The notes below the pieces were generated by a model that had not been told where the DNA came from, did not search any database, and saw only the letters and a list, made by a program, of their open reading frames with translations. From Malania oleifera (Eukaryota; Streptophyta; Magnoliopsida; Santalales; Ximeniaceae), in contig NC_080420.1 in NCBI RefSeq assembly GCF_029873635.1, forward strand, positions 30,309,032 through 30,373,031: a stretch of 64,000 nucleotides of DNA, given 5' to 3'. Of the stretch, positions 34,401 to 46,141 are shown piece by piece (the first letter of the stretch is position 1; every line of letters starts with the position of its first letter). The translations under genes and the position numbers were made by a program.

Positions 34401-37400
34401 ATTTTGAAAAAAACCATTAGGCTTATGCCTCTGGAAGCATTTATCATTGGTTGGAGCCTCCTTGGCATTACCTGATTCCAAACTTTGGTTGGATTGGCTA
34501 AGGCTTGGGGTCTCCAAGTTCATCTAGTCGTGATGTTTGTCATATCCCCCAGAAAAATGTTCCATGGATATTTATACTAGTATGTAGTGTTGAGATTTTA
34601 ATTAAATGAATGACCTAACTTGAAGATAGGTCTCTCCTTCTATTTATAATACAAATCAAATGCATCCTAATGATCATGATACCCTTGCTAAGTTTCACTA
34701 ATTAATATGCTAGCAACATACTTAATAATAATTGCTAAAATACTGAAATAATCTTTAACATGTAGGATTACAATAAATTGGAAGCAATCACTGGCATACT
34801 TTTTCTTTCTTTCTTTAGTTAATATTTAATCCTCTCTTTCCTTGTCATAGAGAGTATAGATGAACGTGAAAAAGGATAGAGAAAAGCATCAATAAATTCT
34901 CCTTGTGACTTATTCATAACACTCCCCCTCAAGCAGGAATATAAATATAAAATAGTCCAAGGAGTACATATATCTCCACTTGAGCTTTTCTCCCTCAAAT
35001 GTAATAGTCAACTATAATATGTTTTGTGTGCTCATAAAACTCTGGATCAGAAGCTAAGTTCTTGCAAGAGATGCTTCAGCAGCTTAAGTTCATTTGTATA
35101 TGAGTTATTCCCCCACACTCCACTTTCCAGACTATATCAAGCTGTCTCTTTCTTGCTTTCTAATGAAACTAAATTCACTGCCAAAGCTGTATGGCATTGG
35201 TCTTCTATCAGAGGATGAACCTGCCTAATTTTTTTGGGTAAGAAAAATATATTAACAGAGATTAGACGTGGTACAAGGAAAGTTGAACAAGATGCCCTCC
35301 AAGGAGAGAACAAGATGAACCTGCCCAATTTGAATCTAACAAACTAGCAATCTGCATATGATTATGGGGTTTTTATAATAAACTAAGTCTTCGTGTTTTT
35401 TTCAAACCACTCAGAATGTGGATAACAATCTAATCATGGTTGTTAAAATTGTTATCCAGATTGTACAATCCTATAATCCTACTTTGCTTAGACAATCCTG
35501 ATCCTATACAGAATAGCAGAAGTTGTTTGGCTTATTTTAATTAACAAAAAATTATGGCCTCAAAAAATTATTTATATTTCATTGATGTTTATTAAGTGGT
35601 GCAAACTTCAAACATCAATGTTCTAGTTGACATAAAGATTATAATAATGACAATGTTGATGGTGATTTACTGATTTTAATGATTGGTTTGATGAAGTCAT
35701 GGATGGTGATCACAGTGATACTAATGCGACAAATGGTGGCTTGAATGCTGAGATAAATTTTTGAGAAGCTAGCTTGTGAAGTTTGGATTTTGTTTGCTAA
35801 CACTAAAAAAAAAAAAAAAAAAAGGTGTTCATGTTTTTTATTTGTTTGTTGACTAAATTTGTGTTAAAATTTTGTTGACTTTACTATTTTGTTGAGAGTG
35901 TTGGATACATTCTTCCCCTAAGTGAGAGATGACTCAAGGATTTGGCTAGGGGATTCCTCTATTTCTTTCTCCACAAAATTCTTCTTCTCTCAGCTCATGA
36001 AATCCTCAAGTCCTTGTTCCTTCCCCTTGAATAATTTCATTCAGAAAGCAAAGGTTCCTTTCAAAATCAGAGCTTTCATGTGGACTTTGGTCCTTTACCG
36101 ACATAACAAATGATTTGATGCAAATGAGGAGACCAAATAAAGCTATTAGTCTGGAATGTGCTTCGCGTGCTATGAGTCGTATGAAGCTGCCCGACCACTT
36201 GTTCCCCCATTGTCAGGTGGCTAAGCAGGTTTGGGTCCTTTTGTTTTTAGTTTCTGGTGAAGTTGTGGGGCTCTCCTAGAAATTTGAAACAAACTTGATG
36301 GTGCATTACAGAGGCTTCGGGAGAAGTAAGAAAGAGCTGGCCTTATTGAGATGCGGTGTCCTCCTCTCTTTTTAACTCTTTGGACTGAAAAGAATGCTAG
36401 GATTTTTAATGGCAAAGCTATTTGGGATAGAGTTGATTTCCTTGCTTCCTTTTGTGTCATTCTTTTGGTTTTTTTTGGGATTGTTATTGTCAGATCAGCA
36501 TAGGAACAGGGCTGGAGGGGAGCTTTACTGTAATTTTGTTTTATTTATTTTTTCTATTTCTGAGGAGGATCTCTTATCCTTTGCCCCATGTAAATTCGTC
36601 TTTTTCCTATTAATGAATTTATTTTACTACTAAAAAAAAATTATTGCTATATGGATTAGAATGTTGGGCAACTAAGAAACAACATATCCAAAAAAGTAAA
36701 AGTTTCCAAAATGAGAATACTAAGGTGGATGGTACAACGTTAAAAGATAAATTAAAGAATGAACATATTTGCAGAAGGTTAGGCATAGTACTTATTACAG
36801 ATAAGATAAAGGAGGGGCAACTTAGCTGGCTTGGGCACCTACAATATTAGCCAAATAATGCATCAGTGAGGAGTGAGTTACTAGTAGTGGCAGTAGAAGG
36901 GGTAGACCTAAAATAACTTGGAATGAGATAGTGAGTAAGGATTTAATAGCCTGTAAGTTGTCGAAAGAAATTGCCCATGATTGTGTAAGTTGGTGGGAAA
37001 GGACTCATGTAGTCGACCCCACCTAGTGGGACTTAAAGTTTCGTTAGTTGTTGTTAATAGTTATAAAAATTTCTTTTTTGAAACCTTCTACCCCTAGTTT
37101 TTTTTTTCCCCTTTGTATCATGTCATGTGGAAGGCTGAGATTCCTTTTAAGATCAGGGCTTTCATCTACTTAATGAGATTAATACGAATGACTTGTTAGA
37201 GTAAGAAGAGTCAATCAAGCTATCAACCCAGATATTTTCATGATGTGAGTCTAATGAGACTCAACTTTTTGGGTGGCAAACCAATTTGGTAATGCTCTTT
37301 TTTTTCTTGTTTTGGTGAAGTGTGGGCAGTCTCTCAAAATGTGGGTGATTTCTTGTTATGAGGTTTGGGTATTGTGTGTGGTGTATATCCACTTACAATG

Positions 37401-40400
37401 GAAAAGAGTTATCTTTCTCGCATATTCTTGGGCACATTCTTTTGGGATTTTTTTGGGGGATTTCATTGTCTAACCTTTAAGTGGATTAGATGGCTGCATT
37501 ATTGGTGTTGGTTTTTTTTATTCCTAGAAGATTTCTTGTCCTCCACATATTATACTTTTGTTTCATTTTATTAATGGAATTCTATTTATCATAAAAAAAT
37601 TTATTATTATTTTGCAAGTATTGAGTCCATTGTCAGTGTAAGCAGCTTTGATTGAGTTAGGAATGTTACACTTTGAATGCTTCTTTTTGTTACATGAAGG
37701 GCTACTTGTATTTTCTTAGTATTGAACACTTACTAGCCACTTTTTTGGGTTTATACTAATGAAATTTATGAAAAATTAGCATACAGATGCATTCTTCATA
37801 GTTATTTTATATGGTTAATTGAATCTTATGGTCTTGCATTGGATCCAACAATTCCTCTTATTGATCCTGCATATTATCCCAATTTTAGGAACCTGTAAAG
37901 AACCTGAAGCTGATCCATAAATTGGGTCACAGTATCAAGAACAAACGAGATGCCTAGCTGAGTTACTTTCAAATAATTCCACTTTCCTACTGACTTCCTA
38001 TGGCATTGAGGATTAGTTATCAAACCCCTTGATCAATTACTAGCTTCACATTAGGATCCATTGGAGAATCTATTGTTTACACCCTAGTAAGCCTGTTTCT
38101 TCAAGGGGATCTATCACATAATTCACCTGAGACAAACAAATACCTTCAGGAGGATGAGCCATTTCAATTCCCAAAAAAGTGTCTCAGTTTTCTCAGATTC
38201 TTAGTGTGAAATTGAGGTGATAAGAACTTCAACTCAAAGTTATAACCTATATCATCATCCATAACAGTATTCTGTAAGTGATCTGATTAGAACCCTGTCA
38301 TCAGAAACTTTAAAACAACCCCACTGAACTTCCCAAACCATGCATGAGGAGATTGCTTTAAACCATATATTGCCTTTATAATTTGTAAACATGCCTAATA
38401 GACTTTCCTTGAGAAACAGACCTTGGGGGCCTGCGGGCCTGCTCCATATAAACTTCCTCCTGTAATTTAGCATGAAGAAAAAAATTTTAACGTCAAGTTG
38501 AGTCAAGATCCAATTATAATTAGATACTAGGGAAAGAAGAACCCACAAAGAAGTTATCTTGGCAACCAGAGAAAAGATGTCAGCATGATCAATGCCATAA
38601 GTTTAGGCATAACCCTTATCTAGCTTTCGGTCATTCAATAGATCCATGAGCCAAATATTTAATGGACAAACCCACCAACAATTAACGGCTATCTTTCAAA
38701 GTGGAAGAGGTACAAGCTCCCATGTATGGTTGAAATGAAGAGCATGCATTCCATCTTCCATTGCCATCCTCCAGCCCTTTTCAAACATGGCATCTTTCAA
38801 AGTTTTTTGAAGAGATAATGAAGAGACAAGAAAGTAATGATATGAGGGACTTAATGTTGAATAGCCAATAAATCTTCGAATAGGATAGAAGGTACAGGAT
38901 CTGATTCCTTTCCAAAGAGTTCTATGAAAGTCTAGGTCACTAGTTGCAGAATTAATGGAAGGAATAATATTACCTCAGTAGGATTAGTAGATTACTTGGC
39001 TGGAGATGGATCATCATGGTAGCCTCTGGTGGAGACATGGACTAATGGGTCTTACGCTGTAACTTTAGTGATGGGAGGTCTCTGCACACTTGTTTTTGAT
39101 ACTAAAGGAATAATAGGAAGAGGCACAGATGATGACACAAGTTGATATGTTGAAGTACAGATATGATTCAAAGTTCTTGACGTCTTTATTATTGCCCTGG
39201 TGATAAAAAGGCAGATTGAAACAACAATACCCCTTTGGGGTACAAGAATAGCTCAAAAGCAAACATTTAGGGGATGATCAAGTTTACCTGTTATTGGGGT
39301 AAGATTATGGACATAACAAGCACATCCAAATGTACACAAACCAAGGAAAAGGGATGTTGTGAAGGAAATAATATAGAAAAAGTAGTCTTGAGTATAAAGA
39401 AATGAAGAAGGTTGACGTTTAATGAGATAACCAGCTATAAGAATAGAACCATCCCAAATTCCCAATGGATTTTTAGCATAAACATCTGAAGCACAAGAGG
39501 ATGAGGAACATCCAATGAGTGCTGGTTCTTGCATTATGTATGCCCTTTTGTTGTGGAGTAGAAACACAAGATTAATAGTGATGGATCCCTTGAAATGCCA
39601 TAAAATAATTAACAGTGGTAAGAAAATTATTGTGAGGCATTATCAGATAACGAAATACGAATCTTAAGCACCAAATCGACTGTAATGTCAGTACATAAAG
39701 GTTTGAAAACAGATAACAACTTAGAATGATCTTTCATGGAGAACACCAATGCCATTCTTGAATAATGATCAATAGAAGTAACAAAAGGAATGGCAACAGA
39801 GGTTGGTTTTTAGGAGGATGCTTGGGTGGGTGAGGGTCCTTTACAAAGTACCTATCATTGCATTTGTTTTTTTCTTTCTAGGGAGGCTCTCTTTGCTGGG
39901 ATTCCCATATCTCCAGGTATCTCAATGAAAGAAATATTGATGAGCTTAGCATATTGCTTAATGCTTTGGATCATTTTGTTCTGTTCAATGGGTAGAGATG
40001 AGAGGGGTTGGGAGTGTGATTCGTCAGACCTTTTTCACTAAATCTTTCTTCTGTTGCCTACTTAAATCTCTGCTCCAAATTATCTTCCCTCAGACCCACA
40101 TCATTTGGAAAGCAAATGTTCCTTTCAAGATTTTGACTGTCAACTAGACAGTGACTCTAGACAGGACAATTTGGTACTGGTCAGAAGGCTTTATAAGGTC
40201 CTCATCCAGTTTGCCCTGATATGCGTGTGTTATGCTGCGGTCTTATGAAAGGAATGCTCACCTCTTTCTTCATTATAGGGTGGCATCCCATCTCTGAAGT
40301 ACTCTTTTTCCTTGCTTTGGTGAAGCTTGTGTACTACCTCGGGCTGTGGGTGATTTTCTGCATGTGAGATTCCAGGGTTTTGGCTCAAGTAAGGATAGAA

Positions 40401-43400
40401 AATTTAATGACACAATGCATTTTTTGCTATTTTGTGGACTTTATGGATGGAGAGGAAGGCAAGAGCTTTTAAGGATTGCTCAAACTCTCTGCATCTGTTG
40501 TGGGGTAGAGTAGTGTTCTTGGCCACTTTTTGGGTTCATACCTTTGGATTTTTTTAATGTGTACCGCTGCCTTATTAGGGATTAGAAGGCAGGGTTCATC
40601 TCTACCTTTGTTTTCTTTTGATCTTTGGAGGACTTCTTATCCTCCTATTGTACTTTCCATGGGAGGATCTTATTTTCCTCTTTGTACATTCTTTCCTCTT
40701 CTTGGAATATATCTTCTTTTTCTATCAAAAAAGAAGTAACAAAATATCTGAATCCAACACGGAAAGTAAGTCAAGATGGACCTGTACATCAAAATGCATT
40801 AAAGAAAATGGACCACTAACTCTATTAACATCTTGAGGATTGAGGGGTGTCAACACAGGGCTTGAGTGGCTCGTTTGGTTGCTAACATGTTTAGTGACTG
40901 TTTGAAAATCAAACAAGATAGAGTTACAAACCATTGGTTATCAAACTTACCTTTTTTTTTTTAACAAAACAGAGTTGCCACTTTATTTTAGTTTGAAAAG
41001 GTAAATAAAGGAAAACCTCTTTGAAAAGAGATTTAGGTTCAGGAGTACCATTGTGAATTAAGGAAGGTAATTTCTTCAATTCCTTTTTTATGAAATTCAA
41101 AGAACTAGCACCCTCTAGCTCCCATTCTATGAATGGTTACTGTACTCACCTTGTGTGTGTATCTCCCTTTTGGGAAGGTAAATTTCTAAAAAATGACCAT
41201 TTAGAACATGGAATACAAGTCGCAGCAATGGCTGGTCGTCCTTCTGCAGAGGTTGGTCAACTGCCTGCTGCAACTTTCTATTCCCTTTTTTGTTTTTTAT
41301 AGAAAACTTCCATACTCTTAACTCCTTTCGAAAAGGCTTTTGTAAGGTCCATAGGAGTTAATCTTATGGAGATGCCACTATTTTGTGCCTCTTCAAAACG
41401 AACATACATTCATGCATAATTTTAAAATAAAGAGAAGAAGAAAGAGAAGAGACTTTTGGTTTTTTGGTTGATATGACTGGATCTACAAAGTAGACTGCCT
41501 ATGTATCTTCTGAAGAGGATCAAGTCATCTATAGTTCCTAGAAATATTTTCAAACTGTAATTTAAAAACATTTTTGGGTTTATTCAAGAAAATCCTTGAA
41601 CTTTGAATGCTTTGGTTTCTTTGGAAGGAAAACAATAAAACTCAACTTGAACCCCTGATTTTGCTTTATAGAAAAGAGGCTTTTTAATCTACCCAATAGT
41701 TGCATCATGGATAGTTCATTAAAAAGGTAAACTTTCTAAAGAGAACTTTTTGGTTTCTTTGAGAGGAAAACCATAAAACATAACTTGTCATTTTTCCTTT
41801 TATTTTTAGAAAAGAGGCTTTTTAATCTATCCAACGACCACATTATGGATACTTCATTGAGAAGGGAAATTCTCCAAAAACAATTTTTGACTTTTTGAAG
41901 TTGAAAAACCATAGAGCTCGTAGATGATAATTTTTGACTTTTTAAAGAGGAAAAGTCATAAAACTGACACCAATCTTTACCAGGGCACTCGACCATTCTC
42001 ATCATATAATATATAAACATGGCAGCATTTCAAGAAATCAAAGGAAAGTGCAGAAAAATGAATCTTCCAAATTCTAGCCAGGAGCAGTCAACTGCCTGCA
42101 TGAATGCTCAACTACATTCAAATTTCGTGCAATTTTTGTTGAACCCAGAACACAATCCTACTCTAAACTAATCCTAGATGACATGTTATCACTCACAATC
42201 AATATGCATACGTAGGAATCTTTCAAAATTAATAATACCAACTCACATTCTCAAATATGCAATAATGCCAAAATGACATGTTAATGAACACAAAATGTAA
42301 GATGTAAGACTAACCTGAAGATTGCTTTTCAATGTAGATCAGAGGGGAAGAACTCTCACTCAAGAGGACTATGAAAGGATGGAATATATGGAAGTATAAA
42401 AAAATATGGGAGAAATGATGGAAATTTAAGAATGAGAAGTCTTCTCCAAGCATGCATGAAAATACTTTTAAGTTTATGAAATTCTCCCCTCTTTCCCCTC
42501 TGTAGGCATGCCACAAAATGACCTAAATGGAGGGAAACAATTTTGAATTTTAAAAATTCAAATTCAAACCAAAGTAACTACCAACATCCTCCTCACTGCC
42601 CAGCACGTGGCAACAGCCGAGCACATGGCACAACCAAAATGACTAACCAATAAGAAGAAAAGAATTCAAAATTTAAATTTGCACTGGGATGGTTGATTGC
42701 CCTAGGAGACCAGTCGACCGTCTACGAATGGTGCCAAAAGATTTCACCTATGCGCAAAAAAAGGGGGGAAAGAAGGGGACTAGTCAACTGCCCATAAGTA
42801 GCTAGTTGACCACCATGTGAAAATTTTCTTTTTCTTTATTTTTGTCCCAAATTTTAATTTCTTCGGCTGGATTAATATTTGTTTGGTCAAAAAATGACTA
42901 TCGATAGAGGGATTCCCTAGAAGTGAGTTTGGGGATTTCGGTAAATTCAGGAAGGGTAGTGTTTTATGGAGATGTGCTGTTTTTGCTACTTTTTGGACAC
43001 TTTGGATCAAGAGGAATTTGAGAATCTTCAAGGACCACCAACTTCCTCCTGGTTCATTATGGGATACATATATGTTTCTGGCCTCTTTCTGTGCTAATTC
43101 TTTTGGGGTTTTCTGGGGTGCCTTGCTGCTTGATCTGCAAAAGGATTGGAGGGCAGCTTTTTTGTAATTGTTTATATTTTTTCTTTTGTTTCTTTGGAAG
43201 ACATCTTGTTCTCCTCTCTTTGTACCTTTTTTGCTAATAAATTTTCCGTTATCCCAAAAAAAAAAAAAAATTACTAACTTACAAAGCTTTCTTCCTGATG
43301 CGTATCTTGTTCTAAAATAAGTCTTCCGCAGCCAATCATCTTTCATCTGATTATTTTCACAATCTATCATTTGCTCTTCTTTAGAGGTTGCTACCTTCAT

Positions 43401-44544
43401 ACTACTATTTTATCAACCAAGGTCTTCATTCTAGTGGCATTCCTTGACAGTTGGAATAATTTATCTTTGAAATATGGGTGGGCAGCCATACTTAATGATT
43501 GAAACACTTGAATAAAACAACATCTGATAAATCTTAGAAACAAAACCAAAAGACTTGGTTTGAAAAGAGAAGAGGAATTATGAAAAATAGGACATATTAA
43601 GGGCATAGGAGTTTAACAATGCCAAATGAAGCCGCGAAGAGCAAGCAACACAAACCAATCCAAGGAAAGAACTGCTCTAATACCAATTTGACGCAGCACA
43701 CAGTGGAAATAGACTGTTGAAATTTCAGGGAGATGTAGGGGCAAAGAGAGATCCTCTCGCGTGGAAACACAGGGTGGAGGCTATGGAAGGTTAGAATTGA
43801 TTACTAAAGTGGAAAGGGGAATTCCGTACTCCCATTCATTATCTGGGCTAACATGTATACAACTAGCTAATAGACTTGAACATTAAATGTGCCTAGGAAA
43901 ATGACTATTCTGGACTACAGCTGTTTCTAACTTCTCTAGACTCAAAATTGGGTGATGACCTTGTATGCCCTCCTACCTAAAAGCATTTTTTGGTTGATAT
44001 TATACTAAAGCTGTTTTATGTGTTGGTAATCACAAAGTTGGATTTCGCTACATAATTTGAATTATTAAGGAAAAATACTAGTGACTGTCATTGTCATCTT
44101 GCACCTATTTTATTTTGGTGCCAATTCTGTCTCAAACAAGCAATTGAAAATTGTTGATTTCAAAGTTAATCATTCTGTGAAATGACAAATTTTTGGGAAT
44201 ACGAGTTCTTTAGACCCAGTAAAAGTAGATGAGTAGTGAAGTTCATAAATCTCTCTAGAATGAAGCTGTGCACTTCTACTTGGCATGATGAATCTTCAGT
44301 CCGAAGAAATCTTTTCAGTTAAGGCATATTCACCTCTACATTGCTGAATGCCAGCTGTTCATTGATTTTAAATTTTAAATATTTTTTTTATAAAAAAAAT
44401 TGCTTTCGTTGTTAACAACTGATTGTGTCTTATCAGTGTGCAGGTTGTCTCCAGCATCACAAATTAGTTGATAACCTTGGCCTTGTGGTTGAGTATAACT
44501 TGACTGCGGGTGTTGATCCAGACTCTAGTACTGATCAAGTATGA
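30772..44544 (+). CDS. DNL-type (Zim17/HSP70-escort) zinc-finger protein, probably plastid
   Basis: Three exons in phase: 30772-31158, 34055-34183 and 44437-44544, giving 207 residues. Splice junctions read CGG|GTAAAAG, TGTGCAG|GAA, CAG|GTAACC and TTATCAG|TGT. Exon 1 (129 residues) is Ser/Pro-rich and looks like a transit peptide. Exon 2 holds the first zinc pair, FTCNVCGERT, then VINRLAYERGTVFVQ. Exon 3 begins at the second pair, CAGCLQHHKLVDNLG, and ends VEYNL plus a short acidic tail. The CxxC...CxxC layout with HHKLVDNLG is the DNL domain. Family members bind organellar Hsp70 and keep it soluble; the plant paralogue this resembles is plastid-targeted and of similar length. The start follows AGCAATGGCT. 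Oddities: a (CTT)n run at about 30940-30965 gives a run of leucines in the leader, and intron 2 is 10,253 bp. It converges with the AGP gene. Confidence 0.88.
31173..31480 (+). repeat. 124-bp tandem duplication and (CT)n microsatellite in intron 1
   Basis: The block starting TTTGACTTATTGTTGCC at 31173 recurs at 31297 with few changes (period 124 bp). A pure (CT)n run of about 64 bp follows at 31416-31479. Confidence 0.85.
31481..34054 (+). other. Remainder of intron 1
   Basis: No gene or clearly recognised element. It ends in a T-rich tract and the acceptor TTTTCTGTGCAG at 34043-34054. Confidence 0.5.
34588..35480 (-). mobile_element. copia 3' LTR (334 bp) plus RNase H remnant, in intron 2
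   Basis: A short LTR occupies 34588-34921 (plus-strand ends TGTTGAGATT and TTCATAACA). It is followed at 34922 by CTCCCCCTCAAGC, the complement of a polypurine tract, so the element lies on the minus strand. Upstream, 35480-34990 encodes degraded RNase H with NWAGSSSDRR at about 35210 and RKQERDS at 35150. An 83-bp L1 tail is inserted at 35231-35313. Confidence 0.75.
35231..35313 (-). mobile_element. 83-bp 5'-truncated L1 tail with target duplication
   Basis: Flanked by GATGAACCTGCCTAATT (35214-35230) and GATGAACCTGCCCAATT (35314-35330), one mismatch in 17. Its minus strand matches the L1 3' ends in this intron (GCATCTTGTTC, TTCCTTGTACC, then TTACCCAAAAAAATT). Confidence 0.8.
35880..36640 (+). 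mobile_element. L1 LINE 3' end (zf-RVT region), in intron 2
   Basis: Encodes the C-terminal zinc-binding region of plant L1 ORF2: KAKVPFKIRAFMWTLVL near 36045-36095, then LPDHLFPHC and VAKQVWVLL near 36190-36240. It ends with TTAATGAATTTATTTTACTAC and an A-run at 36632. 5'-truncated, with stops. Confidence 0.8.
36641..37066 (+). mobile_element. RTE-type LINE 3' end, in intron 2
   Basis: Starts directly after the L1 A-run. Encodes LLYGLECWATKKQHIQK (36641-36691), then HICRRLGI, GQLSWLGHLQ and KDLIACKLSKEIAHD. It ends in CCACCTAGTGGGACTTAAAG and a short GTTGTTGTTAA tail. This matches the C-terminal region of plant RTE elements, of which a longer minus-strand copy is at 62926-64000. Confidence 0.78.
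37080..37600 (+). mobile_element. L1 LINE 3' end (second copy), in intron 2
   Basis: Degenerate coding KAEIPFKIRAFI near 37130-37165 and a 3' end TTTATTAATGGAATTC followed by an A-run at 37592, like the other L1 tails in this intron. Confidence 0.7.
37860..39815 (-). mobile_element. copia pol remnant, in intron 2
   Basis: Minus-strand order from 39815 downward: integrase core with VTSIDHYSRMALVFSMKD (about 39785-39730), integrase C-part LCTFGCACYVHNLTPITGKL (39345-39285), RT with ASNYNWILTQLDVK-like sequence (about 38530-38490), and the RT C-part around 38190-37880 (ELKWLILLKVFVCL, then LLGCK). No LTR is attached. Heavily mutated. Confidence 0.78.
39816..40740 (+). mobile_element. L1 LINE 3' end (third copy), in intron 2
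   Basis: Includes WKANVPFKIL near 40110-40140 (zf-RVT region) and the typical tail around 40600-40740 (TTTTGATCTTTGGAGGACTTC then TTCTATCAAAAAAGAAG). 5'-truncated against the copia remnant. Confidence 0.7.
40830..42890. other. Unassigned repeat-like part of intron 2
   Basis: No gene recognised. CAGAGTTGCCACTTTATTTTAG at 40970 onward resembles the ends of some gypsy LTRs. A 138-bp unit is tandemly repeated (GAAAAGAGGCTTTTTAATCT at 41671 and 41809). Scattered GGTTGGTCAACTGCC and GACCAGTCGACC motifs (41250, 42065, 42690-42820) resemble the palindromic motif clusters of the LTRs elsewhere. Probably a diverged LTR element. Confidence 0.45.
42891..43276 (+). mobile_element. L1 LINE 3' end (fourth copy), in intron 2
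   Basis: Short 5'-truncated copy: GTTTTATGGAGATGTGCTG, ACTTTTTGGACACTTTGG, then TTGGAAGACATCTTGTTC and CTAATAAATTTTC, ending in a run of A at about 43256-43271. Same orientation as the host gene. Confidence 0.75.
43277..44000 (-). mobile_element. LTR-retrotransposon fragment with PBS, in intron 2
   Basis: Minus strand TTGGTATTAGAGCAG (about 43688-43674) resembles the initiator tRNA-Met primer site and directly follows a possible LTR end (plus-strand TGACGCAGCACAC from 43689). Downstream, 43610-43280 is partly open but I recognise no clear gag motif. The outer LTR boundary is not resolved. Confidence 0.5.
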
Positions 44545-44816
44545 CATATTGCATTGATGGTCAATGTTTTGCAGACTCTTTGGAGTTAAGAATATTCTAT
44601 GATGTAGAGTGTGGTTCAAAATTCTCCTTCATTAAATATCAACCATACGGGTATATTGGGAAAAAAAAAATGTAAAGCTTCCAAAAATGTAGACAGTATC
44701 TTGAGTCAATTTTTGATTTATTTCTCTTTATAATTCAATAGTTGAATTGATTTTGTGCTGTAAATTTGAATATTCTCCTGAGTAACTGGGAAATCCTGGC
44801 TCATCAAATAACGCCT

Positions 44817-46141
44817 CTAGAAAATGTAGCCCATAATAGCTAGCACAACAGCTGCAAGTCCAGTCCTTATCCACATCCCGTTTCTTCCTCCCTGATGATG
44901 CTGCGCAACTCCATTCTATAATCAAGAAAAACAGAAAAGATCCATCAAAACAATCTTCTGACACCATAACGCCATTAAGATTTGAATACTCAGCTTGTAC
45001 AACATTTCTTTTAGCAGTTAGAAGTAATTTGTCAGGTGGAATTAACTTGAGTATTTGTAATTTATATTACTTATTTTTTTGGTGCATCTTGCAGTGTATG
45101 TTCTGGTCGCTGGTACTTTTTATTAGGTTTGTTGCTTTTGGGTGAAGCAGTGTTCACTGTGAGCTTTTGCCTGTCTTCTGATTTGTGTTTCTAAATGGGA
45201 TCTTGTTCTGCAGGATGCATTGTTTATGACTGATTATACATTTCCTTCAAAATTTATGAATTCACTCATTTTGCTGATCCAAAAAATAAAAAACAATAAG
45301 AAAATAAAGAAGCACTTGAGCTCATTAAACACGTTACCTGATCTGGTGCTGGTGCTGGTGCTAGTTCATCTGATGAGTCTGTAGGTGGGGCTGGGGGACT
45401 TGGGGATTTGACAGTTGGTGCTGGTGCTGGAGCATGATGCTTCTTGTGCTTGTGCTTGTGCCTGTGCCTCCTTTTCTTCTTGTGTTTTGTGGGAGCTGGC
45501 GTAGGCGATGGCACAAATGCTGGTGGTGGGGCTGGTGGCTCAATGGGTGCTGGCACTGGTGCTGGTGGTGCTGATGGGGGAGGTGATGGTGCTGGTACTG
45601 GTGCTTCCTTGACTGGTGCTGGTGCTGGTGTCTCAATTGCAGGGGCTGGTGCAGGAGGGGCTTTGGCTGGAGCTGGGGGTACCTGTGGTGGTGGTAGAGC
45701 TGGTGGCAATTGTGGTGTAGCAACTGGTGGTGGTAGAGTAGGTGGCAGTTGTGGTGTAGCAACTGGTGGTGGGGAAGTTGGTGGCAGTTTTGGAGTGGCG
45801 GCTGGAGGTGGTGTAGCTGGCGGCAATTTAGGTGCAGGAATGGGGGGTGGTTGCGCCACTGGTGGTTGTGGAGAAGAGACAGGTGGTTGTGGTGGTGGAT
45901 TTTGCGGGGGTGGGACTGTGGGGCTCGAAGATGGTGAAACTTTAGGAGACGGCGGTGTCAGAGGAACGGCTGGGGGAGGGGTTGTTTGTGCGACTGTAGG
46001 TGGTGGTGTTGTTGCAGTTGGTGGAGCAGGCGGCAATGGGATGGGCAAAATCGATGATGAGGTTGCCGGTGCTTGAGCATTGGCGATAACCGGTAAAAAA
46101 CAAAGGCAGACTAAAATGGAAGCCCACAAAATGGAAGCCAT
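44817..46141 (-). CDS. Lysine-rich arabinogalactan protein (AGP17/18/19-like), GPI-anchored
   Basis: Two exons: 46141-45338 and 44915-44817, intron 422 bp (CAG|GTAACG and TTATAG|AAT), giving 300 residues. Residues 1-24 form a signal peptide (MASILWASILVCLCFLPVIA), followed by a very long Pro/Ala/Ser/Thr-rich domain full of AP, SP and PPP motifs, the substrate for proline hydroxylation and arabinogalactan attachment. A lysine/histidine-rich block (KHKKKRRHRHKHKHKKHH) lies at about residue 225-245, then more Pro-rich sequence. Exon 2 supplies GRNGMWIRTGLAAVV plus LAIMGYIF, a hydrophobic GPI-anchor signal. This layout is that of the lysine-rich classical AGPs, cell-surface proteoglycans of the plasma membrane. 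Start choice: the ATG at 46141 has a good context (AAAATGGCT) and begins the signal peptide; the in-frame ATG at 46177 is too close to the TATA box. It faces the DNL gene tail to tail. Confidence 0.92.

Noticed and set aside
42780-43400. 206-codon minus-strand open frame
   Set aside because: It is antisense to an L1 tail and A-run and has no recognisable domain.
45444-46076. Long plus-strand open frame rich in glycine opposite the AGP gene
   Set aside because: It is the antisense shadow of the proline-rich AGP codons; the minus strand has the signal peptide, intron and GPI signal.
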